A stretch of DNA of 17,447 bases from Solirubrobacteraceae bacterium (GCA_017882405.1 JADGPO010000070.1:1-17447); one strand, 5' to 3'. Counted from the first letter of the stretch, positions 1 to 7,271 are shown. Notes: a model not told the origin generated them from the letters alone. Numbers and translations: made by a program.

Positions 1-71
1 GTAAACGCCCGTCGTTACAGGCGATCCGTCGGCGCCGCTGGCCTCGCAAGACGTTCCGGCGCGGGTAGGCG

Positions 72-96
72 GGACGTCTGAGGACGTCCTGGGACG
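72..96. repeat. Three GGACG repeats at exact 10-bp spacing
   Basis: GGACG occurs at 72, 82 and 92, one helical turn apart, and the middle copy is part of the 10-bp palindrome AGGACGTCCT (81-90). It lies just beyond the 3' end of the integrase pseudogene. Helically phased short repeats beside an integrase could be arm-type or excisionase sites, but this is inference and chance is possible in GC-rich DNA. Nothing else is seen in 1-133. Confidence 0.3.
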
Positions 97-133
97 AGTA
101 CCTGCAAATACGGGGTTTTGAGCGTCCTGGGCA

Positions 134-1286
134 TCAGCCGGTGACGATGGTGTCGTCGGTTGGCTGGGGGGACGCGAACGCCTCGGCGACGAGGGCGGCG
201 TCCTCGGCGCGGGGCGCGAAGTGTAGGTACCGCATTGTGGTCTGGATGTCGGCGTGGCCCATCCACTCCTGGACGCGGCGGATGTCGGCCTTGGCGATCA
301 TGCGCGTGCCGAACGTGTGGCTCAGATCGGGGAAACGAAGCGGCCGCAGGCCCGCCGCGGCCAGGGCGGTCTTGTAGCGGCGGCGCAGCGCCGAGGTGGT
401 CGCCGCCGTCGCCGGTGAACACGAGGTCGTCGTCGCCGGTCCAGTGCTCGCGGCGGCCGAGCTGCGCGAGTGCCGTCGCAACATCGGGCGCCAGGGGGAC
501 GGCACGCACCTTGCCGGACTTCGGCGTCGTCAGATGTCCGTTGTAGTAGCTGGCCCGCACCCGGACGGCGCTGCCGGCGAAGTCGACGTCGCGCCAGCGC
601 AGCGCCAGCAGCTCGCCCATGCGCGGGCCGGTGAAGGCGGCGGTCACGTACAACGCGGCGTCCTGCTGTGAGCCGGCGGCGCGGACGAGCCCCACACCTC
701 CTCGGGGGAGAAGACCTCGATATCGCCGCTGCGCTGCAGCGGAGGCTTCTCGACGTCGGCAACCGGGTTGACCGCCAGGCTCCACACCTTGCGCGCCCGC
801 TGGAAGATGCCGTGCATCAGCACGAGCGACTTCGTGCGGCTGCTCGGTGCCTGGGTCAGCGAGTGCAACCAGTGCTCGATCACCGTGGGGCGTGACCGAC
901 TCGATCGCCATCGTGCCGAACGTCGGCAGCAACTGCGTGCGCACGATCGACGCGTAGCCGCCGACCGTGGACGGCTTGCGGCCGCGGTCCTGTTCGATGT
1001 AGCGCAGCCACTCGGCCGCGGCGTCGGCGAACGTCGCGCCCGATCGCTCCACGGGCTGGAGGGTGCCTCGGCGCGCGTCCTCGAGCGTCGCGCGCAGCCA
1101 TGCCTCGGCGGTGCGCTTGGTAAAGGACCCGGCCGCTGGGCGGCCGCGCGTGACCGGCTGGCCGAGATCCGCCGGGAGCGAGGCGTGGACGGGGAGTAGC
1201 GGGGGACCGTCCCGGAAAATCGGAGAATATGTCCGGTTATCCGGTACGGCTCGTGACAAACGGCTCATAACGAGAAAAAAGCGCAC
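134..1286 (-). pseudogene. Tyrosine recombinase/integrase, frameshifted pseudogene
   Basis: Reading the minus strand, pieces of one phage-type tyrosine integrase appear in order but in alternating frames. The N-terminal core-binding (SAM-like) part around 1031-896 contains FADAAAEWLRYIEQDRGRKP. The frame then shifts near 885-896 (VIEHWLHSLTQAPSSRTKS and onward), again near 692-700 (back to AALYVTAAFTGPRMGELLAL with the box I Arg, then the TPKSGKVRAVPL Lys strand), and again near 390-410 (SALRRRYKTALAAAGLRPL to the C-terminus). The C-terminal part keeps WMGHADIQTTMRY, with the GH and the nucleophile Tyr. The box II motif normally reads H-D-L-R-H; here it is P-D-L-S-H (317-331), so both the His and the Arg of HxxR are gone, each explicable by one base change. 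The N-terminal limit is uncertain: the frame stays open to 1286, but recognisable homology begins only near residue 50. The gene lies just downstream of tRNA-Thr, so it is probably the relic of an element integrated there. Confidence 0.85.
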
Positions 1287-1303
1287 TTCCAGCTACTTCC
1301 CAG

Positions 1304-1376
1304 AGCCCGCCCGGGGACTCGAACCCCGAACCTTTTCATTACAAGTGAAGTGCTCTACCAGTTGAGCTAGGCGGGC
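1304..1376 (-). tRNA. tRNA-Thr (anticodon UGU)
   Basis: The minus strand folds as a complete 73-nt cloverleaf. The acceptor stem GCCCGCC pairs with GGCGGGC, the D stem GCTC pairs with GAGC around AACTGGTA, and the anticodon stem CTTCA/TGAAA has a C-A mismatch at its outer pair. The loop CTTGTAA carries TGT at positions 34-36, and the T arm is CGGGG-TTCGAGT-CCCCG. CCA is not encoded, which is common in actinobacteria. A T6 tract on the minus strand (1280-1275) follows the 3' end. The 3' half is the likely attachment site of the element whose integrase relic follows immediately. Confidence 0.95.
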
Positions 1377-1461
1377 GCTCGCCGGTCAGTGTCGCATGCC
1401 GCGGGAACGTCACCGCGAGCGCGAGTATCCCCCGGAGAGGGGACCCAAGTCGCGCGGGGGC

Positions 1462-1467
1462 TAGCCT
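1462..1467 (+). promoter_or_regulatory. Leaderless -10 box (TAGCCT)
   Basis: TAGCCT fits the actinobacterial TANNNT -10 element and ends 7 nt before the GTG at 1474, so transcription would start at the first base of the start codon. There is no Shine-Dalgarno sequence. No clear -35 element is visible. Confidence 0.5.
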
Positions 1468-1473
1468 CTGGCT

Positions 1474-2100
1474 GTGGCCCGCCGGCAGCCCAGCGACTCC
1501 CGCGAGCCCGTGAGCGCACAGCTGCAGCGGTGGCTGGAGGGCGACGGCGACAAGACGCTCGACGGGCTGATCAAGCTGTTCGGGCGCGGCAGCTTCGCGC
1601 TGTTGTTCGTGATCCTGCTGGGCGTACCCGCGCTGCCCTTGCCCACCGGCGGCGCCACCCACGTGTTCGAGGCGATCGCCGTCCTGCTGGCCCTGCAGCT
1701 GGTCGCGGGCCGCGAGGAGATCTGGCTCCCCCGGCGCTGGCGCCAGATGGAGCTGGCCGGTCCGCGCCAGCAGCGATTCCTCAACGGGCTGATGAAGCTG
1801 ATCCGCTGGCTGGAGCGCTTCTCCCGTCCGCGGCTGCGCTTCCTGTTCGAGCATCGTCTGACCGACGTCGTGTTCGGGCTGCTGGTGATCGTGCTGGCGG
1901 TGGCGGCGTTCGTGGCGCCGCCGTTCTCAGGCCTGGACACGCTGCCCTCGCTCGGCGCGGTGCTGCTGTCGCTCGGCGTGCTGCTGGAGGACGCGCTGGT
2001 GGTAGGGGCGGCGATCGTCGTCGGCGTGGCCGGGATCGTGCTGGAGATCGTCGTCGGCAGCGCCGCCGTGAACGGCATCTCCAGCCTCTTCCGAGCCTGA
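1474..2100 (+). CDS. ExoD-family exopolysaccharide synthesis protein
   Basis: A 208-residue integral membrane protein that resembles the ExoD family (named for a rhizobial exopolysaccharide gene; biochemical role unsettled). The soluble N-terminus has the family-like stretch LDGLIKLFGRGSFALLF, followed by hydrophobic segments around 41-58 and 63-77. A basic linker (PRRWRQMEL, then a helix with RLRFLFEHRL) separates these from two or three further membrane segments at about 130-200, with PP and SLG turns typical of the family. The GTG start is chosen because a TAGCCT box sits 7 nt upstream. The gene converges on the SDR gene with only 10 bp between the stops. A link to the neighbouring deoxysugar-type SDR through surface polysaccharide is plausible but inferred. 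Confidence 0.8.
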   Translation: MARRQPSDSREPVSAQLQRWLEGDGDKTLDGLIKLFGRGSFALLFVILLGVPALPLPTGGATHVFEAIAVLLALQLVAGREEIWLPRRWRQMELAGPRQQRFLNGLMKLIRWLERFSRPRLRFLFEHRLTDVVFGLLVIVLAVAAFVAPPFSGLDTLPSLGAVLLSLGVLLEDALVVGAAIVVGVAGIVLEIVVGSAAVNGISSLFRA

Positions 2101-2110
2101 ATCCACCGGG

Positions 2111-3058
2111 CTAGACGGCCGCCTCGCGCGCCAGCTCGGCTTCCCACCAGGCCAGCGTGTCGGCCATCGTCTGGCGAAACGGGATCTCCGGCTCCCAACC
2201 GGTGGCGCTGGTCAGCCGCGAGTGGTCTCCGCGCAGGTCCGTCACCTCGTGCGCGCGGACCTGGGATGGATCGACCACATGCTCGATCTCGAGCGGGGCC
2301 ACCAGCTCGCCCAGCAGCGTCAGCTGCCCGGCTGCCGACACCGAGGCCCCGGAGCTGACGTTGTACACGCCGCCGCCCGACCGCTCGCCCAGCAGCCGGT
2401 AGGCGCGCACGATGTCGCGCACGTCGGTGAAGTCGCGGCGGGTGTCGGGGTTGCCGGTCACGATCCGCAACCGGCGCCCGCCCGCCCGCCGGCCCGCAGC
2501 GACCTGCCGGGCGAGGGAGGACAGCAGGAAGATCGGTCGCTGCCCGGGGCCCGAGTGGCTGAACGGTCGCGCTCGCACGATGTTGAGCCGGTAGGAGGCG
2601 GTGTATACGTCGCACAGCTGCTCGCCGGTCGCCTTGGAGACCGCGTACGGGTTGGCCGGGGTCACCGGGGCGCTCTCGGGGATCGGCAGTGACGTCGGCT
2701 CGCCGTAGACCTCGCAGCTGCTCACCCACACCACACGCGCTTCCGGGGCGCTGCACCGGACGGCCTCCAGGAGGTTGACCGCGGAGCCGACGTTGTCGCG
2801 CAGCGTCCGGGCGGGCTCCTGCCACGAGCGCCCGACCGAGCTCAGCGCCGCCAGGTGATAGACGACCTCCGGCGCCGCCGAGCGAACGATCCCGGCCAGC
2901 GCGTCGCCGTCCTGCAGGTCCGCCTCCAGGCCCTGCCCGCATCCCTCCGGCACGGTGCCGTGTCGGGACAGGGCGATGACGTCGTCGCCGGCCGCCGCGC
3001 ACTCCCGGCATAGCCACGCGCCGGCGAACCCCGATGCCCCGGTGATCAGCGCCCGCAC
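2111..3058 (-). CDS. NAD-dependent epimerase/dehydratase (Rmd-like extended SDR)
   Basis: A 315-residue extended short-chain dehydrogenase acting on a nucleotide sugar. The Rossmann motif GASGFAG is at residues 7-13, the catalytic Ser lies in WVSSCEVYG (about 111-119), and Tyr138 and Lys142 form the YxxxK pair in NPYAVSKATGE. RPFSHSGPGQ at 164-173 resembles the RPFNHTGPGQ block of GDP-6-deoxy-D-mannose reductases and GDP-mannose 4,6-dehydratases. The length suits that group. The reaction is therefore probably reduction or dehydration of a GDP-hexose, but UDP-sugar epimerases share most motifs. The GTG at 3058 starts right at the Rossmann strand and has a TAGGAT box 7 nt before it. It follows the hypothetical gene by 33 bp on the same strand. 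Confidence 0.8.
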   Translation of the reverse strand: MRALITGASGFAGAWLCRECAAAGDDVIALSRHGTVPEGCGQGLEADLQDGDALAGIVRSAAPEVVYHLAALSSVGRSWQEPARTLRDNVGSAVNLLEAVRCSAPEARVVWVSSCEVYGEPTSLPIPESAPVTPANPYAVSKATGEQLCDVYTASYRLNIVRARPFSHSGPGQRPIFLLSSLARQVAAGRRAGGRRLRIVTGNPDTRRDFTDVRDIVRAYRLLGERSGGGVYNVSSGASVSAAGQLTLLGELVAPLEIEHVVDPSQVRAHEVTDLRGDHSRLTSATGWEPEIPFRQTMADTLAWWEAELAREAAV

Positions 3059-3065
3059 CGCGGTG

Positions 3066-3071
3066 ATCCTA
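3066..3071 (-). promoter_or_regulatory. Near-leaderless -10 box (TAGGAT)
   Basis: On the minus strand TAGGAT ends 7 nt before the GTG of the SDR gene. CTGACG (3095-3090), 18 nt further upstream, is a passable -35 and overlaps the stop region of the preceding gene. There is no Shine-Dalgarno sequence. Confidence 0.45.
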
Positions 3072-3091
3072 GAGCCCCGGGGCGGCGGGCG

Positions 3092-3637
3092 TCAGGGGCT
3101 CTGCTGTACCGAGACCGCGTGCTCCAGCGAGCCGTGCCCGTTGGAGGAGTAGTCGGCCTCGGGCTCGGGCGGCGGGGGCTCGGGCTCGGCGTTCATGCGG
3201 CGTTCGAGCTCGCCGAGGACGATCCCGAACAGCAGGTGGCGCCAGGCGGCCTGGAGCCACGCCGGCTTGTTGCCGCTCAGGCGCGGCATCCCCTCACGCG
3301 CGGGGTGCAGCCGATCGGTGACCGCGCCCAGCGGCCAGAGCGCCACGTGCTCCAGCAGCGCCGCCGCAGGTCCGCGCAGCGCGGGGGCGATGGGCAGCGT
3401 CGGCGCGACGTTGGCGTACAGCGCCCCGAACAGGGCGCCGTTGCCCATGTGCACCGCGAAGCCGACGGGATACCAGGCGTCGCCACGGGTGATCGCCCTG
3501 CCGAGCAGCTCGATGTCGTCGTAGCGGCTGGAGAACGCGAGCTTGTCGAGCGGCTGCTGAAGCCCCCAGACAGCGGCCGCGACGGCACCGCTGACGGCCC
3601 CCCGGAGTGTGCGCGTGCGATCAATGCCCGGACTCAC
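3092..3637 (-). CDS. Conserved hypothetical protein
   Basis: About 181 residues from the GTG at 3637; the frame stays open to an ATG at 3679, but that would overlap the divergent promoter region. I cannot assign a family. The N-terminal half has a short Ala-rich hydrophobic stretch (GAVSGAVAAAVWGLQQPLDK) followed by a helix with SRYDDIELLGRAITRG. The middle has hydrophobic stretches with HMGNGALFGALYANV and LLEHVALWPLGAVTDRLHP. A conserved-looking WRHLLFGIVLGELERR block is followed by a Pro/Glu-rich acidic tail. It may be peripherally or integrally membrane-associated with weak helices. It is divergent from the acyltransferase gene (47 bp between starts). A TACAGT box (3651-3646) sits 8 nt upstream of the chosen start. 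Confidence 0.7.
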   Translation of the reverse strand: MSPGIDRTRTLRGAVSGAVAAAVWGLQQPLDKLAFSSRYDDIELLGRAITRGDAWYPVGFAVHMGNGALFGALYANVAPTLPIAPALRGPAAALLEHVALWPLGAVTDRLHPAREGMPRLSGNKPAWLQAAWRHLLFGIVLGELERRMNAEPEPPPPEPEADYSSNGHGSLEHAVSVQQSP

Positions 3638-3645
3638 TGAGACGC

Positions 3646-3651
3646 ACTGTA
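3646..3651 (-). promoter_or_regulatory. Near-leaderless -10 box (TACAGT)
   Basis: On the minus strand TACAGT ends 8 nt before the GTG at 3637, which would give a leader of about 2 nt. It lies in the short divergent region shared with the + strand acyltransferase gene. Confidence 0.35.
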
Positions 3652-3684
3652 ACGACCCCGTCCGCGGTGGGTAAGGCATGTGCG

Positions 3685-5355
3685 ATGGATCACGACCTGG
3701 ATCGCTGGCACCGGCGCGCGCGGGAGCGCAGCGCCAATCCGGTGATCTACGGCTTCGTCCGGGTCACCTTCCAGGCGTTCTTCTGGATCTACTTCCGGAT
3801 GCGGCGAATCGGGCTCGAGCACGTCCCGCGACGCGGCCCGGTGATCATCGCCGCCAATCACCGCAGCTTCCTGGATCCGTTCGTGATCGCCTGCATGGCG
3901 CGGCGCCCCATGTACTACGTCGCCAAGGAGGAGATCTTCCACTTCCGGATCGTGGCCTGGCTGCTGAGCTCGCTGGGCGCGTTCCCCGTCAGGCGCGACG
4001 CCTCGGACGCCGAGATGATCACCACCGCGAAGGCGATTCTGGCCCGCGGCGACATCGTGCTGATCTTCCCCGAGGGCAGGCGCACGCGGCCGGGGGCGCT
4101 GGGCAAGCCGCGACGCGGAGTGGGCCGCCTGGCGCTCGAGACCGGCGTGCCCGTGGTGCCCGTGGCCGTGATCGGCACCGAGGCGATCCGCCGTGGCTGG
4201 CGGATCCGCCCGCACCGGGTGCGCATCCGCGCCGGCCGCCCGCTGCGCTTCCCGCAGGTGGACGAGCCCTCCAAGGCGCTGGCGGCGGCCGTGACCGATC
4301 GCATCTGGCCGTGCGTGATGCTCCAGTGGGAGTGGCTCGGCGGACTGGCCCCGGTGCGCCGGGTGGCGATCATCGGCGCCGGGCGGTGGGGCACCAGCCT
4401 GGCGGTCTGCCTGGCGCGCGCCGGGATGGAGGTCGATCTGGGCTGTCGAACGCCGGAGCAGGCGGCGGCCGTGCAGAACGCCCGCGTCAACGCGCGCTAC
4501 CTGCCGGACGTCACGCTGCCCGACGCCGTGCGGGTCATGCGAGCCAGCGAACTGATCCTGGAGGGCATCGATCTCGTGTGCCTGGCGGTTCCCGCCCGAG
4601 CGCTGCCGGCGGTGCTGGCCGCCTACGGCGGGCAGATAACCCAGCGGATGGGCGTGGTGGTCGTCTCCAAGGGGCTCGTGCCCCCATTGGGCACGCTTCC
4701 GGCCGCGTTTGCCGCCGAGCGCTCGGACGCTCGCGCCATCGCCGTGCTGGGCGGCCCCGCCCACGCCACCGAGATGCTGGAGCACGGCGCGTCGGTGGTG
4801 GTGGCGTCGCTGGATCGGGGTTTCTCGCGACAGCTGCGCGATCTGCTGACCGCTGCCGGGTTGGACGTCTCGACGACCACCGACGTGACGGGCGTGGAGC
4901 TCGCCGGCTGCGCCACGAACGCGGCCGTGCTGGCAGCGGCGGCCGCATCGGGCGCCGGAGCCAGCATCGCGGGCGCGGCCGCGGGAAAGGTGTTCGCCGA
5001 GGTGGACGCGCTGGCGCGGGCCCGGGGCGGTCGCCCCGAGACGTTTGCCGGGCTGGCGGGAGCGGGAGATCTGGTGGCGACCGTCGTGTCGGGCGGATCG
5101 CGCAACCGCAGAGCCGGCGAGCTGCTGGCGCAGGGTGTCCCCGCGGCGGAGATCGGGCGCGCGCTCGGTCAGGGCGCGGAGGCGGTCGAGTCGGTGCCGC
5201 TGCTGGCGACGGCCGCGCGCGAGGCGCGGCTGGACTCCCCGGCGCTCGATGGCCTGGCGGCGCTCGTCGAGGGACGGATCGAGCCCCAGGAGTGGGCGGC
5301 GACCGTCACCGAGCCGCCCAGCTCGAAGCGATCGCGGGCATCCCGCGCCGCCTAG
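3685..5355 (+). CDS. Fused PlsC acyltransferase / GpsA glycerol-3-phosphate dehydrogenase
   Basis: A 556-residue two-domain protein. Residues 1 to about 215 are a 1-acyl-glycerol-3-phosphate acyltransferase domain, with the NHxxxxD catalytic motif as NHRSFLD at 58-64, FPEGRRTRPG from 128, and PVVPVAVIGT after it. Residues about 226-545 are an NAD(P)-dependent glycerol-3-phosphate dehydrogenase domain: VAIIGAGRWGTSLA nucleotide motif, VVSKGL, GGPAHATE, GLAGAGDLVAT and SRNRRAGELL. The two activities would supply sn-glycerol-3-phosphate and acylate lysophosphatidate in phospholipid synthesis at the membrane. The second catalytic-Lys block, normally GALKN, reads GCATN with Thr411 (ACG at 4915-4917), so dehydrogenase activity is in doubt. 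ATG 3685 is preferred because TAAGG (3672-3676) lies 8 nt upstream; GTG 3667 in frame is an alternative. The linker is only about 10 residues. Confidence 0.9.
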   Translation: MDHDLDRWHRRARERSANPVIYGFVRVTFQAFFWIYFRMRRIGLEHVPRRGPVIIAANHRSFLDPFVIACMARRPMYYVAKEEIFHFRIVAWLLSSLGAFPVRRDASDAEMITTAKAILARGDIVLIFPEGRRTRPGALGKPRRGVGRLALETGVPVVPVAVIGTEAIRRGWRIRPHRVRIRAGRPLRFPQVDEPSKALAAAVTDRIWPCVMLQWEWLGGLAPVRRVAIIGAGRWGTSLAVCLARAGMEVDLGCRTPEQAAAVQNARVNARYLPDVTLPDAVRVMRASELILEGIDLVCLAVPARALPAVLAAYGGQITQRMGVVVVSKGLVPPLGTLPAAFAAERSDARAIAVLGGPAHATEMLEHGASVVVASLDRGFSRQLRDLLTAAGLDVSTTTDVTGVELAGCATNAAVLAAAAASGAGASIAGAAAGKVFAEVDALARARGGRPETFAGLAGAGDLVATVVSGGSRNRRAGELLAQGVPAAEIGRALGQGAEAVESVPLLATAAREARLDSPALDGLAALVEGRIEPQEWAATVTEPPSSKRSRASRAA

Positions 5356-5368
5356 GTGCGAGCGGGGG

Positions 5369-5374
5369 TAGGCT
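5369..5374 (+). promoter_or_regulatory. Leaderless -10 box (TAGGCT)
   Basis: TAGGCT ends exactly 7 nt before the GTG at 5381, the same geometry as at 1462-1474. It lies in the 25-bp gap after the acyltransferase/dehydrogenase stop, so the sigma factor gene has its own likely promoter. Confidence 0.5.
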
Positions 5375-5380
5375 CCTGAT

Positions 5381-5947
5381 GTGCTGGCCGACAAGATGCC
5401 CGAGAGCAAGGCCGAGCTCGACGCCCGCTTCACCGAGCTCTATCGCCGGCATCTGCGCGACGTCTACTCCTACAGCTACTACCGGGTGGGCAACCACCAC
5501 GACGCCGAGGACCTCACCGAGCAGACGTTCCTGCAGGCCTACCGGCACTTCGAGCGCGCGCTGCGCGAGTCCAACGGACGGCCGCTGCGTCCGTGGCTCA
5601 TCCGCATCGCCCACAACCTGGCGGCCAACTTCTACCGCGATCGCTCACGCAAGCCCGAGTCAGCGATCGAGGACGCCGGTCTCATCTCCGCGCCGCACAC
5701 CACGGAGGCGCTGGTGGAGGGCCGCGAGGAGCTCAAGGGCATCCTCGAAGGCGTCGCTCGCCTGCCCGACGATCGCCGGGAGGCGCTGATCATGCGCTTT
5801 GCCCTGGGCATGGACAACCGCGAGATCGCCCGCGCGCTGGGTCGCACGGACGGGGCGACCAAGGTGCTGCTGCATCGCGCCATCCGCCAGTTGGAGGGAA
5901 TGGTGGCGGAGTCCGCGAACGGGAAATCCGAGCCGCCGGTCCCATGA
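5381..5947 (+). CDS. ECF-type RNA polymerase sigma factor
   Basis: A 188-residue sigma-70 family protein with only regions 2 and 4, as in extracytoplasmic-function sigma factors. Region 2 spans about 15-85: FTELYRRHLRDVYSYSYYRV, then HHDAEDLTEQTFLQAYRHF (core binding and -10 recognition), then RPWLIRIAHNLAANFYRDR. A linker of about 30 residues leads to region 4 at about 125-175, with LPDDRREALIMRFALGMDNR and the HTH REIARALGRTDGATKVLLHRA. The GTG start is supported by the TAGGCT box 7 nt upstream. The stop overlaps the ATG of the next gene (ATGA at 5944-5947), so the two are translationally coupled, as is usual for sigma/anti-sigma pairs. The regulon is unknown. Confidence 0.9.
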   Translation: MLADKMPESKAELDARFTELYRRHLRDVYSYSYYRVGNHHDAEDLTEQTFLQAYRHFERALRESNGRPLRPWLIRIAHNLAANFYRDRSRKPESAIEDAGLISAPHTTEALVEGREELKGILEGVARLPDDRREALIMRFALGMDNREIARALGRTDGATKVLLHRAIRQLEGMVAESANGKSEPPVP

Positions 5948-6294
5948 GCACCGGCACCACCGACTTCGAGGCGCTGCTGCGCCAGGCACTGACCCCGGTC
6001 GAGCCGCCGGCCGACCTGTCCGCACGGATGGAGGCGACGCTCGTCAACCTGACCGAGCTCGCCCAGGACGAGCTCGAGGCATGGGAGCTGTCGGCGATGC
6101 GCGACCCGCGCAACTGGGTGCGCCCAGCCGCCGCGGCGGTGGTCGGCGCAGGCGCCGGCACGGCGCTGGTGGTGTTGCGGGTGCGCGGTCGTCATCGCGC
6201 CCGGCGTCAGCAGGCGACCAGCCTGCTGGAGCTGGCCGGCAGCACGCTGCGCGACTTCGCCGAGGAGGCGCGGCGAGTCCTACCCAATCGCTGA
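5944..6294 (+). CDS. Single-TM protein coupled to ECF sigma factor, putative anti-sigma
   Basis: A 116-residue protein. Residues 1-55 are acidic and cytoplasm-like (FEALLRQALTPVEPPADLSA, then LTELAQDELEAWELSAMRD). One hydrophobic Ala/Gly/Val segment lies at about 59-77, followed by an Arg-rich stretch (RVRGRHRARRQQ), which by the positive-inside rule would face the cytoplasm, and a C-terminal amphipathic helix (LLELAGSTLRDFAEEARRVL). There is no Cys, so it is not a zinc-binding ZAS anti-sigma factor. The ATGA overlap with the sigma gene and the membrane segment suggest a sigma-controlling partner, but this is inference from position; no known anti-sigma domain is recognised. Confidence 0.65.
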   Translation: MSTGTTDFEALLRQALTPVEPPADLSARMEATLVNLTELAQDELEAWELSAMRDPRNWVRPAAAAVVGAGAGTALVVLRVRGRHRARRQQATSLLELAGSTLRDFAEEARRVLPNR

Positions 6295-6333
6295 CGTCCC
6301 GCTCACCCTTACGGAACTCCCATAACGCGCTGG

Positions 6334-6340
6334 TATAAGT
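6334..6340 (+). promoter_or_regulatory. -10 box TATAAGT before rhomboid gene
   Basis: TATAAGT in an AT-richer stretch ends about 11 nt before the GTG at 6351, predicting a leader of about 5 nt. TTACGG (6309-6314), 19 nt upstream, is a weak -35 candidate. No Shine-Dalgarno sequence is seen. Confidence 0.5.
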
Positions 6341-6350
6341 CAGCGTTCCC

Positions 6351-7208
6351 GTGGCCACCTGCTACCGCCACTCCTCACGCGAGACCGGTGTGTCGTGCTC
6401 CGCCTGCGGGCGACCGATCTGCCCGGACTGCATGACCCCCACGCCGGTGGGGATGCGCTGCCCGGAGTGCGCGCGCGACCGCACCAAGGTCAAGACGGTC
6501 CGCTCGGGGCCGATGAGCGGGTCGACCCCGAGCCTCACCCAGGTGCTGATTGCGATCAACGTGCTCGTGTTCTTCGCCGAGACGGCGAGCGGCACGCCGC
6601 TGGGCGGCGCCAATGCCGGGTCAATAGGCACGCTCTACGAGAAGGGGGCGTTGGTCGGTCCGCTGATCAGCGGGCACCACGAGTACTACCGACTGCTGAC
6701 CGCCGGATTCCTGCACGACGGTCTGCTGCACATCCTCTTCAACATGGTCTTTCTCTACTTCATGGGAGCAATGCTGGAGCCCGCGATCGGGCGTCTGAAC
6801 TTCGGCATCGTGTATCTCGTCTCGCTGCTGTCGGGCTCGTTCGGGGCTCTGCTGTTCGAGCCCAACGCCTTCACCGTTGGCGCCTCCACGGCCTGCTTCG
6901 GCGTGCTGGGAGCGCTGATCGTGGTCGCCTACTACCGGGGGATCTCGATCTGGCAGAGCGGCCTGGGGATCACGCTGCTGATCAACATCGTGTTCTCACT
7001 GAGCATCAGTGGGATCTCGATCGGGGGCCACCTCGGGGGTGTGGTGGGCGGAGCGATATGCGGCTGGCTGATCGTCCAGCTGGGCGAGAAGCGCCGGCAG
7101 CCGGCGTTGGCGATTGCCGGCTGCCTGTTGGTGGCGGTGATCAGCGTGGTAGGGGCGATCGCGGTCGGCAACGGGGCCGGCCTGACGCCCAACGGCGTCA
7201 CGATCTAG
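6351..7208 (+). CDS. Rhomboid-family intramembrane serine protease with N-terminal zinc finger
   Basis: 285 residues. The N-terminus carries a B-box-like zinc-binding module with ligands C4, H7, C16, C19, C24, C27, C37 and C40 (CYRH...CSAC...CPDC...CPEC). A six-TM rhomboid core follows at about 62-245. The dyad is present: Ser179 in TVGASTACFG and His227 in GISIGGHLGG, with the HxxxN pair in HILFNMVFLY (H127, N131) for the oxyanion side. A final hydrophobic segment at about 250-272 suggests a seventh TM helix. The family cleaves TM segments of membrane proteins; the substrate here is unknown. It follows the sigma/putative anti-sigma pair by 56 bp with its own promoter, so involvement in processing the anti-sigma is possible but unproven. 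Confidence 0.9.
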   Translation: MATCYRHSSRETGVSCSACGRPICPDCMTPTPVGMRCPECARDRTKVKTVRSGPMSGSTPSLTQVLIAINVLVFFAETASGTPLGGANAGSIGTLYEKGALVGPLISGHHEYYRLLTAGFLHDGLLHILFNMVFLYFMGAMLEPAIGRLNFGIVYLVSLLSGSFGALLFEPNAFTVGASTACFGVLGALIVVAYYRGISIWQSGLGITLLINIVFSLSISGISIGGHLGGVVGGAICGWLIVQLGEKRRQPALAIAGCLLVAVISVVGAIAVGNGAGLTPNGVTI

Positions 7209-7271
7209 TCCTGGCCAGCACCGCTTCGTACAGGGAGCTGAAAGAATGCAGGTAGAGGACGCTGACGGCGC

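Noticed and set aside
2101..2110. Terminator between the convergent ExoD and SDR genes
   Set aside because: Only 10 bp separate the stops, and no hairpin with a T run was found.
3634..5789. Very long open frames overlapping the PlsC-GpsA gene on both strands (about 600-700 codons)
   Set aside because: They are Arg/Gly/Ala-rich shadows produced by high GC; only the frame with PlsC and GpsA motifs is real.
7209..7271. Terminator or small gene between the rhomboid and BtuF-like genes
   Set aside because: No inverted repeat with a T run and no frame with a ribosome site.
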